Position numbers and translations under genes: made by a program
Part shown: in pieces, positions 1 through 7,068 of the stretch
Layout: every line of letters begins with the position of its first letter
Position numbering within the stretch: the first letter of the stretch is position 1
NCBI RefSeq assembly: GCF_005222755.1
Contig: NZ_STGD01000015.1
Coordinates: 62,001-126,000, forward strand
Direction: 5' to 3'
Length of the DNA stretch: 64,000 nt
Source of the DNA: Roseomonas sp. HF4
GTDB taxonomy: Bacteria > Pseudomonadota > Alphaproteobacteria > Acetobacterales > Acetobacteraceae
Notes under the pieces: generated by a model
What the model saw: only the letters and a program-made list of their open reading frames with translations
Database searches by the model: none
Told to the model about the DNA's origin: nothing

Positions 1-137
1 CCGCGCAGGTCCTGATCGTCCGTGGCGTGGATATGGTCGGCAGCACCGTGCATCGACACCGCGGCGAGGGGCGGCGCGAAGGTAACCACCAGCAGTGCCA
101 CGAGCAGCAGCCTGACGATGTGTCGAAACCCCCTCAT
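1..137 (-). CDS. Secreted small protein, N-terminal part only
   Basis: The gene reads leftward from an ATG at 137 and runs off the window, so only 45 residues are visible. It begins MRGFRHIVRLLLVALLVVTF, a basic n-region and hydrophobic core followed by APPLAA, which is a convincing Sec signal peptide. The mature part visible is rich in His and Asp (MHGAADHIHATDD), compatible with a periplasmic metal-binding protein. It is divergent from the CsoR/RcnR-type repressor at 218, and the candidate operator lies between them, so shared metal control is likely. No family can be assigned from so short a piece. Confidence 0.55.
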   Translation of the reverse strand, partial: MRGFRHIVRLLLVALLVVTFAPPLAAVSMHGAADHIHATDDQDLR

Positions 138-193
138 GCCGCGCTGCTGCTCCAATCCGCCATCCCATGGTGACTAGCAGATTGACGGTATCC

Positions 194-206
194 ATACCAG
201 GGGGAT
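194..206. promoter_or_regulatory. Candidate CsoR/RcnR-type operator
   Basis: ATACCAGGGGGAT has the short G-tract flanked by A/T that is typical of operators for the CsoR/RcnR/FrmR family. It lies 12 bp before the start of the repressor gene at 218 and 57 bp from the divergent secreted-protein gene, so one repressor could control both directions. The assignment rests on motif shape and position only. Confidence 0.45.
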
Positions 207-217
207 AGGACAGGCCC

Positions 218-496
218 ATGAGCGAACAGCATGTCCACGGATCCCACCCCGAGATCGCCAAACGGCTGAAGCGGGCCGAGGGTCATCTGCGCAGCGTGGT
301 TGAGATGATCAACGCGGGGCGACCTTGCCTCGACATCGCTCAGCAACTGCATGCGGTTGAACGCGCGGTCAGCGAGGCCAAGCGCAGCTTGATCCGCGAC
401 CACCTTGACCACTGCCTGGATCACGCCGCGGAGGAGACCGGCGCCGAGCGGCGCGCCGCAATGGAGGCGTTCAAGCAGATCACGAAATACCTGTGA
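218..496 (+). CDS. CsoR/RcnR/FrmR-family metal-sensing repressor
   Basis: A 92-residue all-helical DNA-binding repressor of the DUF156 family. These proteins bind G-tract operators and release them when metal or an electrophile binds. Cys37, His62 and Cys66 match the Cys-His-Cys metal site of copper CsoR proteins. The extra His5, His7 and His10 near the N-terminus recall the additional ligand of nickel/cobalt RcnR. The metal is therefore not settled by sequence. The gene is followed 25 bp later by an MFS exporter with a His-rich tail, which favours a nickel/cobalt efflux pair, although copper is possible given the neighbouring genes. It is probably autoregulated through the site at 194-206. 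Confidence 0.88.
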   Translation: MSEQHVHGSHPEIAKRLKRAEGHLRSVVEMINAGRPCLDIAQQLHAVERAVSEAKRSLIRDHLDHCLDHAAEETGAERRAAMEAFKQITKYL

Positions 497-521
497 TGCT
501 CTTCCTATCAGGAGCGGCGAA

Positions 522-1847
522 ATGCTGAGTCCGCTGGCCGACCGCACCTATCGCCACCTGTTCGGCGCGCAGATCCTGTCGCTGATCGGCACCGGCCTCA
601 TGACCGTGGCACTCGGCCTGCTCGCCTTCGACCTCGCCGGCGCCAATGCCGGCGCGGTCCTGGGCACGGCACTGGCGATCAAGATGGTGGCCTATGTCGG
701 CATCGCGCCAGTCGCCGGCGCCTTCGTGCACCTGGTGCCGCGGCGCGCGCTGCTGGTGGCGCTCGACCTGCTGCGCGCCGCCGTCGCGCTGGCGCTGCCC
801 TTCGTCACCGAGATCTGGCAGGTCTATCTGCTGATCGGCCTGCTGCAGGCCTGCTCGGCCGCCTTCACGCCGACCTTCCAGGCCACCATCCCTGACGTGC
901 TGCCGGATGAGGCGCAATACACCCGCGCTCTGTCGCTCTCTCGCCTCGCCTACGACGTGGAGGCACTGACCAGCCCGATGCTGGCCGCGGCCCTGCTTTC
1001 CGTCATCGGCTTCCACTGGCTGTTCGCGGGCACGACGCTCGGCTTCATCGCCTCGGCGGCGCTGGTGGTCTCGGTGCTGCTCCCCTCGCCCAAGCCGCCT
1101 TCGACGCAGGAGAGCGCCTGGGGGCGCACGACGCGCGGCGCACGGCTCTATCTCGCCGCGCCGCGGCTGCGCGGGCTGCTGGCGCTGAACCTGGCGGTCG
1201 CCGCGGCCGGGGCGATGGTCATCGTCAACACGGTGGTACTGATACAGGCGGGGCTCGGGCTGGGTGCAGGGCAATTGGCATGGACGCTGGCGGCCTATGG
1301 CTTCGGCTCGATGGTCGCCGCACTCGCGTTGCCGCGTGTGCTGGATCGCGTCGGCGACCGCCCGGTGATGCTGGCGGGCGCCGTGATCCTGGTGGCAGGC
1401 CTGCTCGCGGGGCCGCTGACGCTGCAACACTGGGGGCTCGTGCTGGCGCTCTGGGCGCTGCTTGGCCTCGGCAATGGGCTGGTGCTGACGCCCTCGGGGC
1501 GACTGCTACGGCGGTCTTCTGACGCGGGCGACCGTCCCGCGCTGTTCGCGGCGCAATTCGCGCTCAGCCACGCCTGCTGGCTGCTCGCCTATCCGCTGGC
1601 GGGGTGGCTGGGGGCAGCGGCGGGGCTGGCGCCGACCTTCCTGCTATTGGCGGCGCTGGCGGCTACCGGCACATGGCTCGCCATCCGGCTGTGGCCGGCG
1701 GAGGCCGAGCGCGCCGCGCCGCACGACCACCACGGCCTGCCGGCGGACCACCCGCATTTGAACGGCGCGCAGCCCCTGCCGGACGGCGGCTTTCGCCACG
1801 TCCATGCCCCGGTCGCCGATACACTGCACGCGATGCGCGGCGGCTGA
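522..1847 (+). CDS. MFS efflux transporter with His-rich C-terminal tail
   Basis: A major facilitator superfamily permease of 441 residues with about 12 hydrophobic segments. I chose the ATG at 522 because AGGAG lies 9 bp upstream and the protein then begins MLSPLADRTYRHLFGAQ, a usual MFS start. A longer frame back to 405 would overlap the repressor gene and adds Arg/Pro-rich, non-membrane sequence. The last 45 residues are hydrophilic and hold DHH, DHPH and RHVH clusters, like the His-rich tails of NreB/NrsD-type nickel exporters. It likely exports a divalent metal under control of the preceding repressor. The substrate is inferred, not shown. Confidence 0.82.
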   Translation: MLSPLADRTYRHLFGAQILSLIGTGLMTVALGLLAFDLAGANAGAVLGTALAIKMVAYVGIAPVAGAFVHLVPRRALLVALDLLRAAVALALPFVTEIWQVYLLIGLLQACSAAFTPTFQATIPDVLPDEAQYTRALSLSRLAYDVEALTSPMLAAALLSVIGFHWLFAGTTLGFIASAALVVSVLLPSPKPPSTQESAWGRTTRGARLYLAAPRLRGLLALNLAVAAAGAMVIVNTVVLIQAGLGLGAGQLAWTLAAYGFGSMVAALALPRVLDRVGDRPVMLAGAVILVAGLLAGPLTLQHWGLVLALWALLGLGNGLVLTPSGRLLRRSSDAGDRPALFAAQFALSHACWLLAYPLAGWLGAAAGLAPTFLLLAALAATGTWLAIRLWPAEAERAAPHDHHGLPADHPHLNGAQPLPDGGFRHVHAPVADTLHAMRGG

Positions 1848-1863
1848 AGCGCCCATCATCGCC

Positions 1864-2301
1864 GTGCCCGACCTTGCCGCCTATGCGGGCCTGTTCGCCA
1901 TCGCCTTCGCCGCCGCGACACTGATCCCGGCGCAGTCCGAGATCGCGCTGGCCAGCCTGCTTGTCGCCGGGCAGCAGCCCGTGGTCCTGCTGCTGGCGGT
2001 GGCGAGCCTCGGCAACATCGCCGGCTCGGCGCTGAACTGGGGCCTCGGGCGCGGCGTGGCCCGCTTCCGGGACCGGCGCTGGTTTCCCGTATCGGTGCAG
2101 GCGCTGGCCCGTGCCGAGGGATGGTACCGGCGCTGGGGACGGTGGTCGCTGCTGCTCAGCTGGGCGCCGGTCATCGGCGATCCGCTGACGGTCGCCGCCG
2201 GCGTGCTGAAGGAACCCTTCCTGCCGTTCCTGGCGCTCGTCGCGCTGGCCAAGGTCGGGCGCTACCTGGTTGTCGCGGCGGTCGCGCTCGGCCTGGCCTA
2301 G
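1864..2301 (+). CDS. YqaA/DedA-like membrane protein
   Basis: A small integral membrane protein of about 145 residues with hydrophobic segments near residues 5-25, 40-60, 95-115 and 120-142. It resembles the YqaA branch of the SNARE-associated/DedA superfamily: there is an early PAQSEIAL segment, an N-I-x-G-S-x-LNW helix and a GDPLTVAAG re-entrant-like motif. I prefer the GTG at 1864, just after the MFS stop, because the upstream ATG at 1804 overlaps that gene and would add a non-membrane lead-in. Members of this group are linked to membrane homeostasis, and here the gene appears cotranscribed with the metal exporter. It ends 8 bp before the convergent mntH stop. Confidence 0.7.
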   Translation: MPDLAAYAGLFAIAFAAATLIPAQSEIALASLLVAGQQPVVLLLAVASLGNIAGSALNWGLGRGVARFRDRRWFPVSVQALARAEGWYRRWGRWSLLLSWAPVIGDPLTVAAGVLKEPFLPFLALVALAKVGRYLVVAAVALGLA

Positions 2302-2309
2302 CGCCTCCG

Positions 2310-3650
2310 TCAGTCCCCGAAGGCGGCGTCGAACAGCAGCTTCATGTTCAGCCCGACGATCACCGCCGCGGTCGCCCAGCCCAGGGCCAACTGCCAGGCG
2401 GGTGCGGTGAAGACCCCCATCCGCTTGCGGTCCTGCGCGAACAGCATCAGCGGGATCACCGCGAAGGGCAGTTGGATCGACAGGATCACCTGGCTCAGGA
2501 TCAGCAATTGCGCGGTACCCGACGCGCCATACATCCAGGTCACGATCACCGCCGGGATGATGGCGATCAGCCGCGTGACCAGCCGCCGCAGCACCGGCGG
2601 CAGCCGGAACCGCAGGAAGCCCTCCATCACCACCTGGCCCGCCAATGTCGCGGTGACTGTGGCGTTCAGCCCGCACAGCAGCAGCGCCACGCCGAACGCC
2701 GTCGCGGCGATGCCCGCGCCCAGCAGCGGCGTCAGCAGCTGGTAGGCTTCGCCGATCTCGGCCACCTCGGTATTGCCGCTGGCGTGGAACGTGGCGGCCG
2801 CGGTGATCAGGATGGCGGAATTGATCAGCAGCGCGAGCGTCAGCGCCAGCGAGCTGTCGATGGTGGCGAACTTGATCGCTTCGCGTTTGCCCGCTTCGTC
2901 TAGGTTCCACGACCGCGACTGCACCACGGCGGTATGCAGGTACAGGTTGTGCGGCATCACGGTGGCGCCGAGGATGCCCATGGCGATGTAGAGCTGCGTC
3001 TGGTTCGTCACGATCGAGACGGCGGGGATGTAGCCGTTCAGCACTGCCGCCCAATCCGGGTCCGACAGCACGATCTGGATGCCGAAGCAGCCCACGATCA
3101 GTACGATGAAGCCGAAGATCAGCGCCTCCAGCCAGCGCACGCCCTTGTTCTGCAGCCACAGGATCAGGAAGGCGTCGAGCGCGGTCAGGAACACGCCATA
3201 CAGCAGCGGAATGCCGAACAGCAGCTCGAGCGCGATGGCGGTGCCGATCAGCTCGGCCAGGTCGGTGGCGCAGATGGCGATCTCGGCGAACAGCCACAGT
3301 GGATAGGCGACGACCTTGGGGAAACGCTCCCGGCACAACTGGGCCAGGTCGCGTCCGGTGGAGACGCCGATCCGCACGCACAGCGCCTGGAGCAGGATCG
3401 CCATCAGCGAGGAGGTGAGTGCGACCGCGAGCAGCGTGTATCCGAAGGCCGAGCCGCCGGCGAGCGATGTCGCCCAGTTGCCCGGATCCATGTAGCCGAC
3501 AGCGACGAGGTAGCCCGGGCCCATGAAGGCGAACAGCTTGCGCAGGAAGCCGCCGGCGTTAGGCACGGCGACGCTGCGGTGAACTTCCGGCAGGCTGGGC
3601 GGGCCGGATATGGTGGTCGCGGCGGCGGCGTCATCGGGAGGCGGTGTCAT
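2310..3650 (-). CDS. mntH: Nramp-family divalent metal (Mn2+/Fe2+) transporter
   Basis: Proton-coupled importer of manganese and related divalent cations in the inner membrane. The 446-residue protein has 11 hydrophobic segments and the two Nramp signatures: DPGN in TM1 ([12 protein letters not shown]) and MPHNLYLH in TM6, which together form the metal site. Length matches bacterial MntH plus a short cytosolic N-terminal extension. It is divergent from a DtxR/MntR-type regulator at 3734. The palindrome AGCCTAGGCT lies 18 bp upstream of its start, so Mn-dependent repression is the likely mode of control. Confidence 0.95.
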   Translation of the reverse strand: MTPPPDDAAAATTISGPPSLPEVHRSVAVPNAGGFLRKLFAFMGPGYLVAVGYMDPGNWATSLAGGSAFGYTLLAVALTSSLMAILLQALCVRIGVSTGRDLAQLCRERFPKVVAYPLWLFAEIAICATDLAELIGTAIALELLFGIPLLYGVFLTALDAFLILWLQNKGVRWLEALIFGFIVLIVGCFGIQIVLSDPDWAAVLNGYIPAVSIVTNQTQLYIAMGILGATVMPHNLYLHTAVVQSRSWNLDEAGKREAIKFATIDSSLALTLALLINSAILITAAATFHASGNTEVAEIGEAYQLLTPLLGAGIAATAFGVALLLCGLNATVTATLAGQVVMEGFLRFRLPPVLRRLVTRLIAIIPAVIVTWMYGASGTAQLLILSQVILSIQLPFAVIPLMLFAQDRKRMGVFTAPAWQLALGWATAAVIVGLNMKLLFDAAFGD

Positions 3651-3668
3651 GTCGAAGCTCCGAAGTTC

Positions 3669-3678
3669 AGCCTAGGCT
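3669..3678. promoter_or_regulatory. Palindrome between mntH and mntR-like genes, candidate MntR box
   Basis: AGCCTAGGCT is a perfect 10-bp palindrome, partly extended on both sides (TT...AA), in the 83-bp divergent interval. DtxR/MntR-family dimers bind such dyads. Its place close to the mntH start suits repression of mntH by the neighbouring regulator. Confidence 0.6.
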
Positions 3679-3733
3679 AAGTTATGCCAACACGACTATC
3701 AAGTGGGTCCGCTTCCATCGCCATATCCGAGTC

Positions 3734-4189
3734 ATGACACGCAGCCCTGCCAGGCGATCCCTTCCACCGGCCGATGACCACGCCGTGCGGTTCGCGCGCC
3801 AGCGTGAGGCCGACCGCACGGCGACCGCCGAGGACTACGTCGAACTCATCGCCGACCTGCTGCGCGAGGAAGGCGAAGCGCGGGCGGTCGAGCTCGCCCG
3901 GCGGATGGGTGTATCGCAGGCGACGGTGACGGCCACGGTCGGACGCCTGCAGCGCGACGGGCTGGTCGAGACGAAGCCCTATCGGGGCCTGTTCCTCACC
4001 GACGCCGGCCGGGCGATGGCCGAGGTTGCCAAGGCGCGTCACGACCTCGTGGTCCGCTTCCTGATCGCCGTCGGGCTTGACGCGGAAACCGCCGAGCAGG
4101 ACGCAGAGGGGTTGGAGCACCACGCGAGCGAAAAGGCGCTCGCGGCCTTTGCAAGGTTTGTCGCGAAGGCGGAGACGGATCGCGCATGA
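3734..4189 (+). CDS. mntR: DtxR/MntR-family manganese-responsive regulator
   Basis: A 151-residue regulator. A winged-helix domain spans about residues 28-90, with recognition region RMGVSQATVTATVGRLQRDG and wing LVETKPYRGLFLT. A C-terminal dimerisation/metal-binding helical domain follows, with the DtxR-like pattern DAEGLEHHASEKALAAFARF holding Glu and His ligands. There is no SH3-like third domain, as in MntR. The ATG at 3734 gives the usual family length, while the longer frame from 3644 would cross the operator and mntH start. It is divergent from mntH and overlaps the next gene (merR-type) by 4 nt. It probably represses mntH when Mn2+ is plentiful. Confidence 0.85.
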   Translation: MTRSPARRSLPPADDHAVRFARQREADRTATAEDYVELIADLLREEGEARAVELARRMGVSQATVTATVGRLQRDGLVETKPYRGLFLTDAGRAMAEVAKARHDLVVRFLIAVGLDAETAEQDAEGLEHHASEKALAAFARFVAKAETDRA

Positions 4190-4629
4190 CCGACTCCTAC
4201 TCGATCGGCGACCTCGCGCGCGCGACAGGCGTCAAGCCGACGACAATCCGGTGGTATGAGCAGGAAGGCTGGATGCCCCCTCCCGCGCGCACCGAAGGTG
4301 GGCATCGGGTCTATGGTGTGGCACATCTCCGACGCCTCGGCTTCATCCGCCATGCGCGCGAACTGGGATTTGAGAGCGAGGCAATCCGCGCGCTGCTCGA
4401 CCTGGCCGATCATCCAGAAGCCGATTGCGGGGCTGCGCACACGCTTGCCACGGCGCAGATCAGCGAGATCGATGCGCGGCTGCGGCGCCTCGCGGCACTG
4501 CGCGCCGAATTGCAGCGGATGGCGACCAGCTGCGAGGGCGGCGTGGTCGGCGACTGCAGGATCATCGAGACACTCGCCGATTTCGCGCATGGGCACTGCG
4601 CTGATCCGATCCATCGGGAGCGCGGATGA
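4186..4629 (+). CDS. MerR-family metal-responsive regulator, ZntR-like
   Basis: A 147-residue MerR-type activator. The N-terminal HTH begins YSIGDLARATGVKPTTIRWYE and is followed by the GGHRVY wing, a dimerisation coiled coil at about 88-112 and a C-terminal metal loop. Cysteines at 81, 116 and 124 plus the HGHC cluster at 135-138 resemble the Cys79/Cys114-115/Cys124 and His ligand set of Zn-sensing ZntR more than the two-Cys loop of CueR. Its ATG overlaps the mntR-like stop, implying translational coupling. No MerR-type promoter dyad was found beside it, so its target may lie outside the window. Confidence 0.8.
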   Translation: MTDSYSIGDLARATGVKPTTIRWYEQEGWMPPPARTEGGHRVYGVAHLRRLGFIRHARELGFESEAIRALLDLADHPEADCGAAHTLATAQISEIDARLRRLAALRAELQRMATSCEGGVVGDCRIIETLADFAHGHCADPIHRERG

Positions 4630-4808
4630 TCACGCCCGAAGGCACCTGAGCGCCGCGCATTGCCGTCACCCAGGCGCGCGCGCCCTTCGAAGCTGCAACA
4701 GTGCTACAGCGCGGGAATCCTTTGTCACGGGACTGTCGTTAGCCGGAAAACTCCGATCGGCATGTTCGCCTCGTCGGCCAAGCAACGGTCGAAAAGGAGA
4801 ATGCATCC

Positions 4809-5228
4809 ATGCCCACCCAGATCCGCAATCCGCGCGTCGTTCTCTCCGCCGCGACCGCGCTGGTAATCCTCGGCACGATCGCCACCGCGGCCAAGGCGGA
4901 TGGCCAGCCCGTGGTGTCGCTCGAGCCCATGATGCTCGGCCGCACCGGCTTCATGATTTATTCCGATCGCGCGTCGCCGCTGTCGTCCCTGCCGGTCCGC
5001 CGCGTCATCACGAACGGCGAGAATGTCGAGATCGAGTACGACACGTCCGCGCCGCCGCGCATGGTCGTGTCCCGCCCGGTCGCGCGCATCGTGGGCAGCG
5101 GCGAGAACCTCAGCGTCGAGTACGACGACCAGCAGGCCTCGAACATGCCGCATGCGATGCCGAATGTCGGCGGCGGCCACAACGCAGGCCTGTGGAACCT
5201 GCGCTCGCTGCCGCCGTCGCTGCGATAA
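4809..5228 (+). CDS. Secreted protein of unknown function
   Basis: A 139-residue protein with a clear signal peptide (RNPRVVLSAATALVILGTIATAAKADG) and a mature domain of about 110 residues without cysteines. The middle part carries two similar beta-hairpin-like stretches, RRVITNGENVEIEYD and ARIVGSGENLSVEYD, about 43 residues apart, suggesting a duplicated small beta unit. The C-terminus holds His and Met (MPHAMPNVGGGHNAG), which may bind metal. AGGAG stands before the ATG and a strong hairpin follows the stop, so it is a single-gene unit. I do not recognise the family. Confidence 0.7.
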   Translation: MPTQIRNPRVVLSAATALVILGTIATAAKADGQPVVSLEPMMLGRTGFMIYSDRASPLSSLPVRRVITNGENVEIEYDTSAPPRMVVSRPVARIVGSGENLSVEYDDQQASNMPHAMPNVGGGHNAGLWNLRSLPPSLR

Positions 5229-5235
5229 AGCAGAC

Positions 5236-5262
5236 AAGCCCGGGCCGCGATGGCCCGGGCTT
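5236..5262 (+). terminator. Hairpin terminator after the secreted-protein gene
   Basis: An 11-bp perfect stem AAGCCCGGGCC / GGCCCGGGCTT with a 5-nt loop starts 8 bp after the stop codon and ends in a short T run. It fits a factor-independent terminator with a weak U-tract. Confidence 0.75.
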
Positions 5263-5317
5263 TGTGGCAGCCTTGCCGACAACGGATCGAAGCCCCTGGT
5301 CATCGCCGCGAAGCAAC

Positions 5318-5342
5318 ACTCTTCAGCATGCCGCTGAAGAGT
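5318..5342. terminator. Second hairpin between convergent genes, possibly bidirectional
   Basis: ACTCTTCAGC / GCTGAAGAGT form a perfect 10-bp stem with a 5-nt loop, followed by ACTTTTG on the plus strand. It lies between the plus-strand secreted-protein gene and the minus-strand oxidase gene. Confidence 0.5.
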
Positions 5343-5387
5343 ACTTTTGCGTTCCTGACCGCGCTCTTGGCGACGCAGGAGCCACTC

Positions 5388-5532
5388 ATACCAACGGTCG
5401 AATTCTTCGACCGGTTGGTATCCGCCTTTGCCGACCCTCAGACGCCAGGCGGAAACCTTCGGCTTCCTTGGCGTCGCCGGTCTCCCGGCGGCGCCCGTTC
5501 GGGCGCTCGGCACGAGTCAAGCGCTCGTGCCG
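5388..5532. repeat. Cluster of three further hairpins
   Basis: Three stem-loops lie one after another in the convergent gap. Stem 5388-5402 / 5406-5421 is 15 bp with one bulged base (ATACCAACGGTCGAA paired with TTCGACCGGTTGGTAT). Stem 5491-5497 / 5500-5506 is GCGCCCG/CGGGCGC. Stem 5508-5516 / 5524-5532 is CGGCACGAG/CTCGTGCCG. The last lies just beyond the oxidase stop and may terminate that gene. The long palindrome looks like a REP-type dispersed element, but no second copy is present in this window. Confidence 0.5.
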
Positions 5533-5538
5533 TGGGTA

Positions 5539-6975
5539 TCAGCCCGCCACGACGAATTCCGTCATCATGCCCGTCGCGAGATGCGGCATGTGGTGGCAAT
5601 GGAACATCCAGCGACCAGGCGTTGCGAACTCGAAGGCCAGCGTAACCCGCTCCATCGGCGGCACCTGGACGGTGTCGCGCCTCGCGCCGACGAAACGCTG
5701 CGATCCCCATCCCACGACCTGAAACACCGTCCCGTGGATATGCATCGGATGCGCCATCATCGATACGTTCGTCATCGTCAGCTCAACGCGTTCGCCACGG
5801 CGGGCTTCGAGCACCCTGTGCCGACCCCAGGGGCGATCATCGATGGACCAGACATAGGGCGTCATTCCGCCGTTGAGCGTGACCGCCAGATTCCGATCAG
5901 CGCGCCGCGCGGGCACCGGGCTCGTCGAATGCAGCCGTAGCTCCTGCCGTCCGTCGAAGCCATGCGCGGCGCTCTCCGCCTCCGGGGCGATGCGCGCGAC
6001 CGGAGCATTGGGCGTGGCCAGGATGATTCCGGTCCGCTCACGCGCGCCTTCCCGCAGCGCGAGGATCGGAAAGGTGCCGCCTTCACCTGGCAGCTCGAGA
6101 AGGAGATCGGCGCGCTGGCCCATCGCAAGCGCGAAGCGAGTTGTGCGAAGTGGATCGACCGGATGCCCGTCGACCGCGACCACAGACGCCTCGAGGCGCC
6201 CCGTATCGATCCAGAACACCGTCGCCGCCGCGCCGTTGATGACGCGCAGCAGAACGCGGCCGCCGCGCTCGACCCGGACCACCTCCGGATCGCCCAGCGT
6301 CCGGTCGTTGGCGAGGTAGGCGTCGAAGTCGATGTCATTGATGTCCGCCGCGCCCATCGGCATGCCGCCGTGCGGCGCTGCGTAAGGCGACATCCCGCCA
6401 TGCGGATTGCCCGCCGCGGCATGCGGCGCGCCACCGCCCGCCCCGAGCCGGGCGAGGATCTCGCCGAGCGGCGTGAACGAATAGTCGTGCAGCATCATCA
6501 CGACCTCCTGCCGATCCGCCCGGGCATCCTCCGCGCTGCGTACGATGTGCGGCGCCGCGAGAAGGCGCATCTCCTGGTCGGGCACATGGGCATGCATCCA
6601 GTGGGTGCCGGCATTGGGCACGAAGTCGAAGGCACGGTCCGCGCCGGCTGCGATCAACGGCAGCGGCGTATCGGGCACACCGTCCTGCGCGAAGGGCGGG
6701 GTCTGGCCATGCCAGTGGATGATGGTCCGCTCCGGCAGCCGGTTTTCCAGGCGCACGCGGAACCGCTCGCCGGGTTGTTGCACCAGTCCGTGACCGCCAT
6801 CCGGGCGCAGAAGGCCCAGGACCGTCGCCGCACGACCGTCGATGTCGAGCGTGCGTGACGTGGCACGGATCACCGCAAGTTGGGTGGATGCCTGTGCGGG
6901 CCGATGGGCCGCACTCGAGATCGACAGCGGTAGTGCTGCGCCGCCTGCCATCAGGACACGGCGTGAGAGGCTCAT
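5539..6975 (-). CDS. Multicopper oxidase, Tat-exported
   Basis: A periplasmic three-cupredoxin oxidase of 478 residues that probably oxidises Cu(I) to the less harmful Cu(II). The four copper-binding segments are present in order: IIHWHGQTPP, THWMHAHVPDQEM, HPMHIHGTVFQVVG and the C-terminal HCHHMPHLATGMM. I start at the ATG at 6975 because the protein then begins MSLSRRVLMAGG, a twin-arginine signal with the expected SRR motif. The longer frame from 7068 adds a poor lead-in. A His/Met/Gly-rich insertion (about residues 180-205: AGNPHGGMSPYAAPHGGMPM) may bind extra copper, as in CopA/CueO-type enzymes. It is the last gene of the long minus-strand copper run. Confidence 0.92.
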   Translation of the reverse strand: MSLSRRVLMAGGAALPLSISSAAHRPAQASTQLAVIRATSRTLDIDGRAATVLGLLRPDGGHGLVQQPGERFRVRLENRLPERTIIHWHGQTPPFAQDGVPDTPLPLIAAGADRAFDFVPNAGTHWMHAHVPDQEMRLLAAPHIVRSAEDARADRQEVVMMLHDYSFTPLGEILARLGAGGGAPHAAAGNPHGGMSPYAAPHGGMPMGAADINDIDFDAYLANDRTLGDPEVVRVERGGRVLLRVINGAAATVFWIDTGRLEASVVAVDGHPVDPLRTTRFALAMGQRADLLLELPGEGGTFPILALREGARERTGIILATPNAPVARIAPEAESAAHGFDGRQELRLHSTSPVPARRADRNLAVTLNGGMTPYVWSIDDRPWGRHRVLEARRGERVELTMTNVSMMAHPMHIHGTVFQVVGWGSQRFVGARRDTVQVPPMERVTLAFEFATPGRWMFHCHHMPHLATGMMTEFVVAG

Positions 6976-7068
6976 GCTTTTCGCTCCAATCAGCAACCGG
7001 GGAAGTCTGCCCACCGCAAGACGACCCGGAATTGAACGGAGCGCTACAAAGTGTTTCCGCCTGATCAC

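Noticed and set aside
480-1430. 316-codon frame opposite the MFS transporter, rich in Gln/Arg/His
   Set aside because: Typical of GC-rich antisense frames; the plus-strand MFS gene has clear membrane helices and a ribosome site.
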